A model generated the notes under the pieces. It had not been told where the DNA came from. It did no database searches and worked only from the letters and a program-made list of their open reading frames with translations. Below, piece by piece: positions 8,739-16,160 of a DNA stretch of 31,188 nucleotides. The position numbers and the translations under genes were made by a program. This DNA is from an uncultured Gammaproteobacteria bacterium (GTDB lineage: Bacteria > Pseudomonadota > Gammaproteobacteria > Rariloculales > Rariloculaceae), in contig CAMPKU010000013.1 in assembly GCA_946887385.1 (NCBI GenBank), forward strand, positions 1 through 31,188, in the 5' to 3' direction. The first letter of the stretch is position 1, and each line of letters begins with the position of its first letter.

Positions 8739-9827
8739 TCAAGTACGGGTCTCGAGATAGCGGCGGCCGGCCGCCATCAGCTCCACGAAGCCCGCCTCGT
8801 CGCGGCTTTGCACGAGCCGCTCGATACGTTCCGTCGCGGCGCGCAGCGCTTGCAGTGAAGCCGCACCGTAGTCGTTCAGCGTCTGAATGTCGAAGTACAG
8901 ATGCGGATTGTCGCGCGCCACTAGCGTGGATACCTTGAGCTGCGCGTCGAATGTGGTGCTCGACATGCGCTGCAGCCGGGGCACCAGCTCGCCGCTCTCG
9001 GCAAGCGCAGTGAAGAAAGCCAGATTCAGAGCGTGCGACAGGCCGAGCACGTACGCCATGAGCCTGTCGTGATCGTCCACGCTCATCTCGATTTGCTCTG
9101 CCATCGTGGACGCAAATAACGCGCGCGCCGCGCGCGTGGCTTCGGGAACGCCAACGTCACAAAACACCACGTGCCGGCCCGACAACAGCCGAGTATCGGG
9201 GCCGAACAGCGGATGGATGGATGTGACCTTACAGCCGGCGGCCTTGAGCTGGTCGAGCCCCGCTCGCAGCGGGCTCTTCAACGAGCCGATGTCGACGACG
9301 ACGCCGCGCGGGCGCCGCGCCGCAAGCTCGGCGAGCACCGCGCCCGCCACCTTCATCGGCGTTGCGACGATGATGAGATCGTGATCGAGAGCACACTCGT
9401 GCCAATCGCCCACGCGCGGAAAAGCGACGGCAGCCGAGCCCGGGTCCGCGATCTCGACGGCGTAGCCCTGCGAGCTCAGGAAATGGGCGAACCACGCACC
9501 CATTTTACCGGCGCCGCCGATGATCAGCACGCGCTTGCCGGCGCCGCTGGTTCCGGCGGCCACGCGCCGCTGCTCCTGGTGCGTGAGCGACGCGCGGATC
9601 AGCAGGCGCATGATCTCCTCGGCCAGCTCGGGTTCGAGACCGAGCGCGCGAGCCTGCGTTCCGGCGCCTTTCAACACCTCTCGCTCGCGCTCATAATCGC
9701 GCGTCGGCACGGCATTCTCGATCTTGTGGGCTCCGATCTCGGCCACGATCTTCTGGCGCGCCGCAACGAGACCGATGAGGTCGCGATCGACCTCGGAGAG
9801 ATGTTTACGTAATTCTTCGAGCGTCAT
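8739..9827 (-). CDS. tyrA: Bifunctional chorismate mutase / prephenate dehydrogenase (T-protein)
   Basis: Two steps of tyrosine synthesis in one chain: chorismate to prephenate, then NAD-dependent oxidation to 4-hydroxyphenylpyruvate. Residues 1-85 are an AroQ chorismate mutase ([21 protein letters not shown], with the usual Arg/Lys/Asp contacts). Residues from about 97 form the dehydrogenase, with Rossmann motif [12 protein letters not shown] and catalytic region [10 protein letters not shown]. 362 residues; E. coli TyrA is 373. The frame is open up to 9929, but the ATG at 9827 has GAGG 5 bp upstream and starts exactly at the mutase domain. It heads the minus-strand run and is divergent from fghA. 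Confidence 0.95.
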   Translation of the reverse strand: MTLEELRKHLSEVDRDLIGLVAARQKIVAEIGAHKIENAVPTRDYEREREVLKGAGTQARALGLEPELAEEIMRLLIRASLTHQEQRRVAAGTSGAGKRVLIIGGAGKMGAWFAHFLSSQGYAVEIADPGSAAVAFPRVGDWHECALDHDLIIVATPMKVAGAVLAELAARRPRGVVVDIGSLKSPLRAGLDQLKAAGCKVTSIHPLFGPDTRLLSGRHVVFCDVGVPEATRAARALFASTMAEQIEMSVDDHDRLMAYVLGLSHALNLAFFTALAESGELVPRLQRMSSTTFDAQLKVSTLVARDNPHLYFDIQTLNDYGAASLQALRAATERIERLVQSRDEAGFVELMAAGRRYLETRT

Positions 9828-9852
9828 GCGTACCTCGTGAGGGCGGTTTGTA

Positions 9853-9865
9853 ACCTTCCGAAGGT
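9853..9865. promoter_or_regulatory. Palindrome in the tyrA/fghA divergent promoter region
   Basis: ACCTTC-C-GAAGGT is a perfect 6+1+6 palindrome in the 85-bp space between the divergent tyrA and fghA genes. CACGTG and a second AAGGTC half-site follow within 20 bp. The position suits an operator for either gene, possibly a formaldehyde- or aromatic-responsive regulator. I do not recognise the regulator. Confidence 0.35.
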
Positions 9866-9912
9866 CCACGTGCAAGGTCGCCACGCATGAGCAATCGAAA
9901 AGGAAATCGGCA

Positions 9913-10758
9913 ATGAGCAAACCTTCCATCGAACGCGTCAGCGAATCGCGCTGCTTCGAGGGCCGCCAGATCGTCTACCAGCACGCATCCGAAGCGTGTG
10001 CATGCACGATGCGCTTCGCCGCGTACCTGCCCGCCGCCGCCGAGCGCGGCCCCGTTCCGGCGCTGTACTGGCTGTCAGGCCTCACCTGCACGGAGGACAA
10101 CTTCAGCGTCAAGTCCGGCGCCCAGCGCTATGCGGCCGAGCTCGGTTTGGCGCTGATCATTCCCGATACCAGCCCGCGCGGCGTGAGCATTCCGGGAGAA
10201 GACGCGCAAATGGATGTCGGTACGGGGGCCGGCTTCTACGTCAACGCCACGGAGCCGCCGTGGTCGGCGCACTACCGCATGTACGATTACATCCGCGACG
10301 AGCTGCCCGCCGTGGTCAACGCAAACCTTCCCGTCGATCCTGAGCGCAAGTCCATCAGCGGCCACTCGATGGGGGGCCACGGCGCCATCATCATCGGCGT
10401 CGGCAATGCACAGAGCTACCGCTCCGTGTCCGCGTTCGCGCCGATCGCGGCGGCAAGTCAATCGGCTTGGGGCCAACACGCGCTGACGGCCTACTTGGGC
10501 ACCGATCGAAAACGCTGGTCGCCGTACGACGCGGCGGCCGTGATTCGCGCGAAACCCAGCCGGCACGAGCTGCTCGTCGATCAGGGTATGGCCGATCCGT
10601 ACCTCGAGCAGCTTCGGCCGGGCGAGCTGCAGGAAGCCTGCCGCGCGGCGGGGCAGAAGCTAACCTACCGCGAGCGCGCGGGGTATGACCACGGCTACTA
10701 CTTCGTGAGCACGTTCATCGCAGAGCACCTTGCCTTCCATGCCGCCGCCCTTCGCTGA
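9913..10758 (+). CDS. fghA: S-formylglutathione hydrolase
   Basis: Cytosolic esterase-D family enzyme that hydrolyses S-formylglutathione to formate and glutathione, the second step of glutathione-dependent formaldehyde removal. 281 residues. The catalytic triad is visible: S152 in GHSMGGHG, D228 in GMADPYL and H260 in GYDHGYYF. The oxyanion/substrate region [13 protein letters not shown] is canonical. ATG start with AAGGA 8 bp upstream. The usual partner, the class III alcohol dehydrogenase (adhC/frmA), is not in the window. It is followed after 12 bp by pdxH. Confidence 0.93.
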   Translation: MSKPSIERVSESRCFEGRQIVYQHASEACACTMRFAAYLPAAAERGPVPALYWLSGLTCTEDNFSVKSGAQRYAAELGLALIIPDTSPRGVSIPGEDAQMDVGTGAGFYVNATEPPWSAHYRMYDYIRDELPAVVNANLPVDPERKSISGHSMGGHGAIIIGVGNAQSYRSVSAFAPIAAASQSAWGQHALTAYLGTDRKRWSPYDAAAVIRAKPSRHELLVDQGMADPYLEQLRPGELQEACRAAGQKLTYRERAGYDHGYYFVSTFIAEHLAFHAAALR

Positions 10759-10770
10759 GCTGCCGCACGC

Positions 10771-11403
10771 ATGCCGCCGTTGCTGATTCCGGCGCCAGAA
10801 GATCCCGTGCGCGCCGCCGCGCAATGGCTTGGCGAAGCGGATGCCCTCGGCCGCCGCAACGCGAACGCGATGGCTCTCGCCAGCGTCGACGGCGAAGGCC
10901 GGCCGTCCGCGCGCATGGTGCTGCTGAAGGAGCTCGCCCCACTCGGTTACGCCGTGTTCTATACGAACTACGGCTCGCGGAAAGCCGGCGAGCTCTTGTC
11001 CACCGGCCGCGCCGCGGCGGTGCTCTATTGGCACGAGCTCGGGCGGCAGCTGCGATTCGAAGGGCGCGTCGTGCGCTCGCCGGCCGCCGAAAGCGATGCC
11101 TACTTTGCGACCCGGCCGCTCGCAAGCCAGATCAACGCGTGGAGCAGCGAGCAAAGCCAACCGCTCACGCACCTCGCGGCGCTCGAGGAACGCGCGGCAA
11201 AGATCGCGGGCACTGCCACGGATAACGGGCTGCCGCGGCCCGAGTCCTGGGGCGGATTCCGGCTGTGGTTCGACGCCGTGGAGCTGTGGGTGGAAGGGCG
11301 CGACCGCTTCCACGAGCGCGTCCGCTACGAGCGTACGCTCGACGCCAAAGACCCTCATTCCTTCGCTGTGGGCCGCTGGAGCTCGCAGCGCTTACAACCG
11401 TAG
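10771..11403 (+). CDS. pdxH: Pyridoxamine 5'-phosphate oxidase
   Basis: FMN enzyme that oxidises pyridoxamine- or pyridoxine-phosphate to pyridoxal 5'-phosphate, the last step of vitamin B6 supply. 210 residues with the family motifs ARMVLLKE, FYTNYGSRKAGEL (FMN contacts) and RPLASQINAWSSEQSQ, and the invariant C-terminus RLQP that closes the active site. No strong ribosome site; translation may be coupled to fghA, 12 bp upstream. Complete. Confidence 0.94.
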   Translation: MPPLLIPAPEDPVRAAAQWLGEADALGRRNANAMALASVDGEGRPSARMVLLKELAPLGYAVFYTNYGSRKAGELLSTGRAAAVLYWHELGRQLRFEGRVVRSPAAESDAYFATRPLASQINAWSSEQSQPLTHLAALEERAAKIAGTATDNGLPRPESWGGFRLWFDAVELWVEGRDRFHERVRYERTLDAKDPHSFAVGRWSSQRLQP

Positions 11404-11417
11404 CGCCAGGCCGTGCC

Positions 11418-11606
11418 TTGATTCAGCTTCAGACCATCACCTGTCCATACTGCTGGGAGCAGATCGAGATTTCGCTCGATCTTTCCGTCGAATCGCAGCA
11501 GCAAGTCGAAGACTGCTCGGTGTGCTGCCGGCCGATCGTGATTCGGTATCGAGCCGAGGACGGTGAGCTCGTGTCGCTCGATACGGCTGCGGAGAACGGC
11601 GAGTGA
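11418..11606 (+). CDS. CPXCG-motif cysteine-rich protein (small zinc ribbon)
   Basis: A 62-residue acidic protein with two cysteine pairs, CPYC near the N-terminus and CSVCC near residue 33-37, predicted to bind one zinc. It matches the CPXCG-motif family of about 60 residues found across gammaproteobacteria, whose function is unknown. The start is inferred as TTG (11418), giving MIQLQTITCPYC; no ATG or GTG lies in frame close to the domain. The stop overlaps the GTG start of the next gene (GTGA), so the two are probably co-translated. Confidence 0.75.
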   Translation: MIQLQTITCPYCWEQIEISLDLSVESQQQVEDCSVCCRPIVIRYRAEDGELVSLDTAAENGE

Positions 11607-14173
11607 GCCGTACGCTCGCGTTGCTGCTCGCGTTGCTGCTCGGTTTGGCTGCCGGTACGGCCGCAGCAGAGGAACGCATCGCCGACATTCGTCAGGGCAC
11701 CAACCTGTCGGTCGCGCTCACACCCGACGGCAGCACACTGATCGTCGACCTGCTCGGCCAGCTGTGGAGCCTGCCGGCCGCAGGCGGCGGCGCTGTGCCG
11801 CTCACGCCGGCCGGCGAGCAGGCGCGTAACCCGCGAGTTAGCCCAGACGGCGCGCGGATCGTTTATCAGCGCGAGAGCAATGGTCAGTGGGACGTGTGGC
11901 TGCTCGACATCGCCACCGGCGATCAGCGGCCGCTGGCGGCGTCCCGCTACGACGAGCGTGAGCCGGACTTTACGCCCGACGGCAGCGCCGTGGTCTTCGT
12001 CACGAACCGCACCGGGCCCTATTGCCTCTGGTCGATCACGCTCGCCGCCGGCATCGAGACGCAGCTCACCGAGGAAAGCGGCACGGCGTCGTATCCCGCG
12101 GTCTCCGAGCACGGCCTCGTGGCGTACGTGCTCGCGCGCGCCGGCCAGTCGTCGCTTCGCGTGCTCGGCACCGACGGCGCGATCTCTGTGGTGCACGAAA
12201 GCACGCGCCGTTTGTCCGCACCCACGTGGCGGCCCGGCGGCGGGGTGCTGGTGTTCGGCGAGCAGGACTCGCCTGAAACGAGCCGCTTGCAATTGCTGCT
12301 CCTCGGCGAGCCGCGCGTGTTGAAACCGCTCAGCGGCAGCGAGGACCTGTTCGCCTCGCGAGCCGCCTGGCGCTCCGGCGCGGAGCTCATCTATGCGGCG
12401 GACGGCCAGCTCTGGCGCCGCGGCATCGCCACGCCGGCGCGCCAGCCCGTGCACCTGTTCGCGGCCGCCGCGGTCGAGGTAGCCGCCGCGCCGACGAACG
12501 CTGCGCCGCTCGACGCGCCAGGCGAGCGGCCGGCGCTCGGCATCAACGGCGTCACGCGAACGGCGGATGGCCGCCGCACGGCTTTCACGGCGCTCGGCGA
12601 TCTTTGGCTCGCCGAACGCGGCGAGCCGCGTCGGCTGACGAACAACGAGTTCGTCGAGCTCGATCCCGTCTTTTCACCGGATGGCGACGCGGTGATTTTC
12701 GCGAGCGAGCGCTCGAGTCAGTTCGAGCTGTGGCAGCTCTCGCTTCGCGAAGAACGCCTCGTGCAGTTGACGTTCGGCGCACTCGAGCCGCGACGCCCCG
12801 CCGTGCACCCCGACGGCCATCTCATCGCCTATGTCGAGAACTCGGGCTTCGATCGCACGGCGCCCGGAGTCGTCAAAACGCTCGACCCCCGCCGTCGCGA
12901 AGAGCGCATCGTTGCCGAAAACGTCCGCGGCGTTACGGCGCTCGCCTGGAGCGACGACGGACGAACGCTCGTCGTGCGTGCGCAATCGGCCGAGGCGCGC
13001 GACGCCCGCGCCGTGCGCGTCGAGCTGACGCCGGAGCCGCCGCCGCCCGAGGCTGCGGATGAGGCGCAGCCTATGGTTCGGTGGCAGCCGCCCGCCCCGC
13101 CGAGCGACTACGTCGTCGAAATTGGCCGCCTGTTCGACGGCGTGCGCAGCACGTATCGCCGGCACGTCGACCTGCATGTGCGCGGCGGCCGCATCGCCGC
13201 CATCGCGGGCCGCGGCGTGCTGCCGGCCACGGGCCCGATCATCGATGCGCGCGACGCCACGGTGATTCCCGGACTCATCGATCTGCACGCCCACCTGAGC
13301 TCGCGCAGCGGCGAACGTCTTGGCCGCACCTGGCTCGCCTACGGCGTAACCACGGTCCGCGAGCTCACTGCGATGCCCGGCGAGGCTACCGAGCGGGCCG
13401 AGGCCTGGGCCAGCGGCCGCGTGCAGGGGCCGCGCCTCATCGTATCGGCGGCGGACACGGCGGTCGCCGGCGACCCTCGCGTGAGCGCCTATCCCGGTAT
13501 CTCGCACGGGTTCGCGCACAGCCTCCGCCGGCAGGCCCGCGAGCTCAAAGTGCCGCCCTGGGACGCGGCCTCGAGCGGGCCTCGATTGCCCGCCGAGATC
13601 GACGCACCGAGCCACGAGCTCGAGCTGTCGCCGGGATTTACCGCGTATCAGGACCGCTTCAGCCTTTTGATCGCGTCGGGCACCACGTTCGTCACGGGCC
13701 TCGCTGCCCTGACCGGCCTCGACGGTTGGCCGAGCCCGCGGCCGCGGCCCGAGGCGGCTTTCGCGGCGCTATTCACTCCTGCCGAGCAAGCCGCTTGGCA
13801 ACGGCCAAGTGCCGCACCGGTGCCCATTCGAGCGTTGGAGGGCACCGTGGCGCGGCTCGTGCGTGCCGGTGGCCGCGTCGCCGTCGGGTCCGACGCCCCG
13901 GCCGTCCCGTACGGCCTTGGCCTGCATCTGGAGCTTGCGTTGCTCGCCCGTGCCGGGATCGCAAACGACCAGGTTCTGCGCATGGCGACGGCCGAGGGCG
14001 CCTTGGCGCTCGGCCTCGAGCAGCAGATCGGTACGCTCGAAGAGGGCAAGCTCGCCGATTTCGTCGTGCTCGACGGCGACCCGCTCGCCCACATCGCAGA
14101 CACGCTGCGGATCGTCGCCGTCGCAAAGGGCGGCGTCTGGCACGAGCGTGGCTCGTTGCTCGCGCCACCGTGA
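11603..14173 (+). CDS. Secreted TolB-like beta-propeller / amidohydrolase fusion
   Basis: 856 residues. A signal peptide (about 1-23, ending TAAAEE) sends it to the periplasm. The first ~490 residues are TolB/PD40 propeller repeats (for example PDGARIVYQRE and SPDGDAVIFASER). The rest is an amidohydrolase domain: DLHAHLS supplies HxH metal ligands H562 and H564, and GSDAP supplies the catalytic-type D764, followed by EEGKLADFVVLDGDPL. Relatives I remember are about 1,000-1,100 residues and have a conserved Lys and two further His between these motifs. That stretch is clearly shorter here, and I cannot identify the Lys or a convincing His pair, so hydrolase activity is doubtful. It overlaps the CPXCG gene by 4 bp. 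Substrate unknown; imidazolonepropionase- or dipeptidase-like chemistry is typical of the family. Confidence 0.8.
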   Translation: MSRTLALLLALLLGLAAGTAAAEERIADIRQGTNLSVALTPDGSTLIVDLLGQLWSLPAAGGGAVPLTPAGEQARNPRVSPDGARIVYQRESNGQWDVWLLDIATGDQRPLAASRYDEREPDFTPDGSAVVFVTNRTGPYCLWSITLAAGIETQLTEESGTASYPAVSEHGLVAYVLARAGQSSLRVLGTDGAISVVHESTRRLSAPTWRPGGGVLVFGEQDSPETSRLQLLLLGEPRVLKPLSGSEDLFASRAAWRSGAELIYAADGQLWRRGIATPARQPVHLFAAAAVEVAAAPTNAAPLDAPGERPALGINGVTRTADGRRTAFTALGDLWLAERGEPRRLTNNEFVELDPVFSPDGDAVIFASERSSQFELWQLSLREERLVQLTFGALEPRRPAVHPDGHLIAYVENSGFDRTAPGVVKTLDPRRREERIVAENVRGVTALAWSDDGRTLVVRAQSAEARDARAVRVELTPEPPPPEAADEAQPMVRWQPPAPPSDYVVEIGRLFDGVRSTYRRHVDLHVRGGRIAAIAGRGVLPATGPIIDARDATVIPGLIDLHAHLSSRSGERLGRTWLAYGVTTVRELTAMPGEATERAEAWASGRVQGPRLIVSAADTAVAGDPRVSAYPGISHGFAHSLRRQARELKVPPWDAASSGPRLPAEIDAPSHELELSPGFTAYQDRFSLLIASGTTFVTGLAALTGLDGWPSPRPRPEAAFAALFTPAEQAAWQRPSAAPVPIRALEGTVARLVRAGGRVAVGSDAPAVPYGLGLHLELALLARAGIANDQVLRMATAEGALALGLEQQIGTLEEGKLADFVVLDGDPLAHIADTLRIVAVAKGGVWHERGSLLAPP

Positions 14174-14405
14174 GGACTCTGTCAGGCGTCTTTACGGCGA
14201 GCTTTGCAGCAGCGCCCCCGACCGCAGTGCGAGGCCGCGTTCTGCGCACCGTTTCGAAACAGGTAGTTAGTTGGCACGATTCATTCATCACGCGAAAGTG
14301 TGGCTGTAACCGTTCTGTCGGCGCCCTTTACATGGGCGAGCCCTTTCCTGAGGTAACGCGGGGCGCGATTGCCCCATCTCATTGATGCTGAAAGCCTTTT
14401 TCCCA
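14174..14405 (+). promoter_or_regulatory. Upstream region of the sigma-54 promoter, with candidate activator sites
   Basis: No credible protein gene lies here. Candidate sites for a bacterial enhancer-binding protein are a perfect palindrome GTTTCGAAAC (14251-14260) and two GTAAC direct repeats (14306-14310 and 14353-14357), about 180, 125 and 78 bp before the predicted transcript start. Those distances are normal for sigma-54 activators. A small hairpin CGCCC-TTTACAT-GGGCG lies near 14323-14339. I cannot say which activator (CbrB-, NtrC-, PilR- or GlrR-type) would bind. Confidence 0.35.
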
Positions 14406-14422
14406 CTGGCATGTGTCTTGCT
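14406..14422 (+). promoter_or_regulatory. Sigma-54 (RpoN) promoter
   Basis: CTGGCATGTGTCTTGCT matches the sigma-54 consensus YTGGCACG-N4-TTGCW at every position but one (T for C in the -24 box). The invariant GG (14408-14409) and GC (14420-14421) are exactly 12 bp apart. Transcription should start near 14433. No sigma-54 gene or activator is in the window. The following transcript is non-coding in appearance and ends at an intrinsic terminator. Confidence 0.82.
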
Positions 14423-14432
14423 TTATAGGGTT

Positions 14433-14691
14433 CGTCCCCACCCAGGGACGAGTGAGTGCGCAAACGAACAGAAAACGATGCGAAATCGCAAAGGGTTCTG
14501 TTAAATTTGAAAACGTTATAGAAGAACAAGAAAGTAGAAGAAGAAGAAAAGAAAAATTGGCTGGACGATAACAACAAGCCGCTCAGTGCCCTCGGGCGCA
14601 ATGAGCACCAGCCAGGCCGCATACTTGAAACCGTAAACTCCGATAACAAAAAGATCTGACCCGGCGTTCCCACCGCCGGGTTTTTCTTTTT
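14433..14691 (+). ncRNA. Predicted sigma-54-dependent small RNA, CrcZ-like in organisation
   Basis: A ~255-nt transcript bounded by the sigma-54 promoter and a strong terminator. In order: a 5' hairpin TCGTCCC-CACCCA-GGGACGA (14432-14451) right at the predicted start; a stem AACAGAA (14467-14473) with TTCTGTT (14496-14502), enclosing CGAT-GCGAA-ATCG; an unpaired purine-rich tract (about 14503-14557); a long hairpin closed by TGGCTGG (14558-14564) and CCAGCCA (14608-14614), with inner stem GCTCA/TGAGC; a single-stranded A-rich stretch; then the terminator. Four AANAANAA motifs occur at 14522-14532, 14538-14548, 14570-14577 and 14645-14652; the last two are both in a CGATAACAA context. Pseudomonas CrcZ/CrcY RNAs have the same ingredients and titrate Hfq/Crc. 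The A+T content is far above that of the surrounding genes. Function is inference. Confidence 0.65.
14659..14691 (+). terminator. Intrinsic terminator of the small RNA
   Basis: A perfect 8-bp stem ACCCGGCG (14659-14666) with CGCCGGGT (14674-14681), a 7-nt loop, and a T-rich tail TTTTTCTTTTT (14681-14691). It is the strongest rho-independent terminator in the window. A further short inverted repeat, CTTTTTGG/CCAAAAA, follows around 14686-14706. Confidence 0.9.
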
Positions 14692-14748
14692 GGGGGTCCA
14701 AAAAAACCGGCGTTCCGTGACCCGTGCCCGCCCCCATAGCCGGTCCGC

Positions 14749-15561
14749 ATGCTCCACTCGCTGCACCGGCGTAAGGGAAGCGAGCGCGTGCTCAAACGTC
14801 TACGCATCGCAGCGCTGCTCTATGTATTGGTGTTCGTGGCCGCTGCGCAGTACGTCACGCGGCGAAACGCCACGGATTGGGATGCGCCGCTGTGGGTGGA
14901 CATCTACGCCGTTGCCGGAGACGCCCATCCGGACACGCGCCGCTATGCGAGCTCGCTGGCGCCGTCGGAGTTCGCCGCTGCGGAAAAATTTCTCGCGCGC
15001 GAAGCGAAGCGCTACGGCGTCGCGCTCGAGCAGCCGTTCAAGTTACGAATCGTAGGCGAGTACGAGCACGCGTTGCCGCAGCTCGACGCCGGCGCCGGCG
15101 CTCTCGGTGTGCTGTGGTGGAGCTTACGCATGCGGGTGCTCGCCACGCGCCTTCGCTGGCAACTCGACGGGCCGAGCGGAGACATCGTGGTGTTCGCGGT
15201 TTTCCACGAGCCCGAGGCAGGCGTGGCACTCGACCGGTCCACAGCGCTCGCCAAAGGGCTGATCGCGGTCGCCAATCTGTTTGCCGACAGCTCCGCGCGC
15301 GCGACCAATCAAATCGTGCTCGCTCACGAGCTGCTGCACACGCTGCGCGCAACGGACAAATACTCCCGAAGCTCGAATGCGCCCGTGTATCCCGATGGCT
15401 ATGCCGCACCCGACGCACGGCCGTTGTTGCCGCAAACCAAAGCGGAGCTCATGGCCGGCCGCATACCGCTCGACGAGCAGCGCGCCGACATTCCGCGCGA
15501 CCTCAGCGACGTTGTGATCGGCGCCGCAACCGCCCGCGAGATCGGTTGGCAGAGCCAGTAA
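14749..15561 (+). CDS. Hypothetical membrane-anchored protein with HExxH motif
   Basis: 270 residues, not a family I can name. One N-terminal transmembrane segment (about 21-38, IAALLYVLVFVAAAQYV) precedes a region likely to face the periplasm. H193-E194-L-L-H197 in LAHELLHTL is a zincin-type zinc motif, followed by ATDKY, and a C-terminal region with DLSDVVIGAATAREIGW. A membrane-tethered metallopeptidase is plausible, although a third zinc ligand is not obvious. The start is ATG 14749 or, with the better ribosome site (GGGAAG), GTG 14788. It begins 58 bp after the small-RNA terminator and so should have its own promoter. Confidence 0.65.
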   Translation: MLHSLHRRKGSERVLKRLRIAALLYVLVFVAAAQYVTRRNATDWDAPLWVDIYAVAGDAHPDTRRYASSLAPSEFAAAEKFLAREAKRYGVALEQPFKLRIVGEYEHALPQLDAGAGALGVLWWSLRMRVLATRLRWQLDGPSGDIVVFAVFHEPEAGVALDRSTALAKGLIAVANLFADSSARATNQIVLAHELLHTLRATDKYSRSSNAPVYPDGYAAPDARPLLPQTKAELMAGRIPLDEQRADIPRDLSDVVIGAATAREIGWQSQ

Positions 15562-15616
15562 TAACCGTGACACCATAGGTTAGCGGCACGGCTCTCGAGG
15601 ACGGCGACGAACGGTC

Positions 15617-16159
15617 ATGGGTCATCGGCTCAGCAAGATCTATACGCGCACGGGCGACGACGGCACGACGGGGCTCGCGAATGGCGAGCGAATCGACAAG
15701 ACCGATCCCCGCGTGAACGCGTTCGGCGACGTAGACGAAACGAACAGCGCGCTCGGTTTGCTGCTCGCGGAGCCCGATGTGCCCGCACCGATCCGCGCGA
15801 TCTTCACGCGCGTTCAACACGAGCTGTTCGAAATCGGTGCCGAGCTCTCGTTGCCCGACTATCGCGCGATCGCGGCCCACCACGTGAGCCGGCTCGAGCG
15901 CGATCTCGACGAATTGAACGCAGAGCTTCCGCCGCTCAAGGAGTTCGTGCTTCCGGGCGGCGGGCGCGCGGCCGCCGTGTGCCACCTCGCACGAACGATT
16001 TGCCGCCGTGCCGAGCGCAGCGCCTGGGCGGCCGCCAAGCTCGCGCCGTTGAGCGGCGACCTCACTCGCTACTTGAACCGCTTGTCGGACCTGCTGTTCG
16101 TGGCGGCTCGCTGCCTGGCGCGGCAGGGCGGCGGGGAAGAAATATTGTGGCGGCGGTGA
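15617..16159 (+). CDS. Cob(I)alamin adenosyltransferase, PduO type
   Basis: Transfers the adenosyl group of ATP to corrinoid cobalt to make adenosylcobalamin. 180 residues. The N-terminal ATP-binding signature KIYTRTGDDGTTGL (about 7-20) and FGDVDETNSALG are both intact, as is the C-terminal LNRLSDLLFVAAR. This is the PF01923 (PduO/MMAB) fold, not CobA/BtuR. ATG start. No cobalamin synthesis or B12-dependent enzyme gene is nearby, so it may serve salvage for an enzyme elsewhere. It ends 1 bp from the convergent ampD stop. Confidence 0.92.
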   Translation: MGHRLSKIYTRTGDDGTTGLANGERIDKTDPRVNAFGDVDETNSALGLLLAEPDVPAPIRAIFTRVQHELFEIGAELSLPDYRAIAAHHVSRLERDLDELNAELPPLKEFVLPGGGRAAAVCHLARTICRRAERSAWAAAKLAPLSGDLTRYLNRLSDLLFVAARCLARQGGGEEILWRR

Positions 16160-16160
16160 G

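Noticed and set aside
14271..14287. Second sigma-54-like site TTGGCACGATTCATTCA
   Set aside because: The -24 half is perfect, but the -12 half lacks the essential GC at the right spacing.
14385..14504. Short plus-strand frame beginning MLKAFFPLAC
   Set aside because: Its start lies upstream of the predicted sigma-54 transcript start and it overlaps the promoter; no ribosome site.
14522..14557. The GAA/AAG-rich tract as a simple microsatellite
   Set aside because: It is imperfect and lies inside a bounded transcript with matching motifs elsewhere, so an RNA-binding role explains it better.
14281..14766. 161-codon minus-strand frame over the small-RNA region
   Set aside because: Rich in Phe/Ser from the A+G tract, crosses the terminator and promoter, no ribosome site or recognisable domain.
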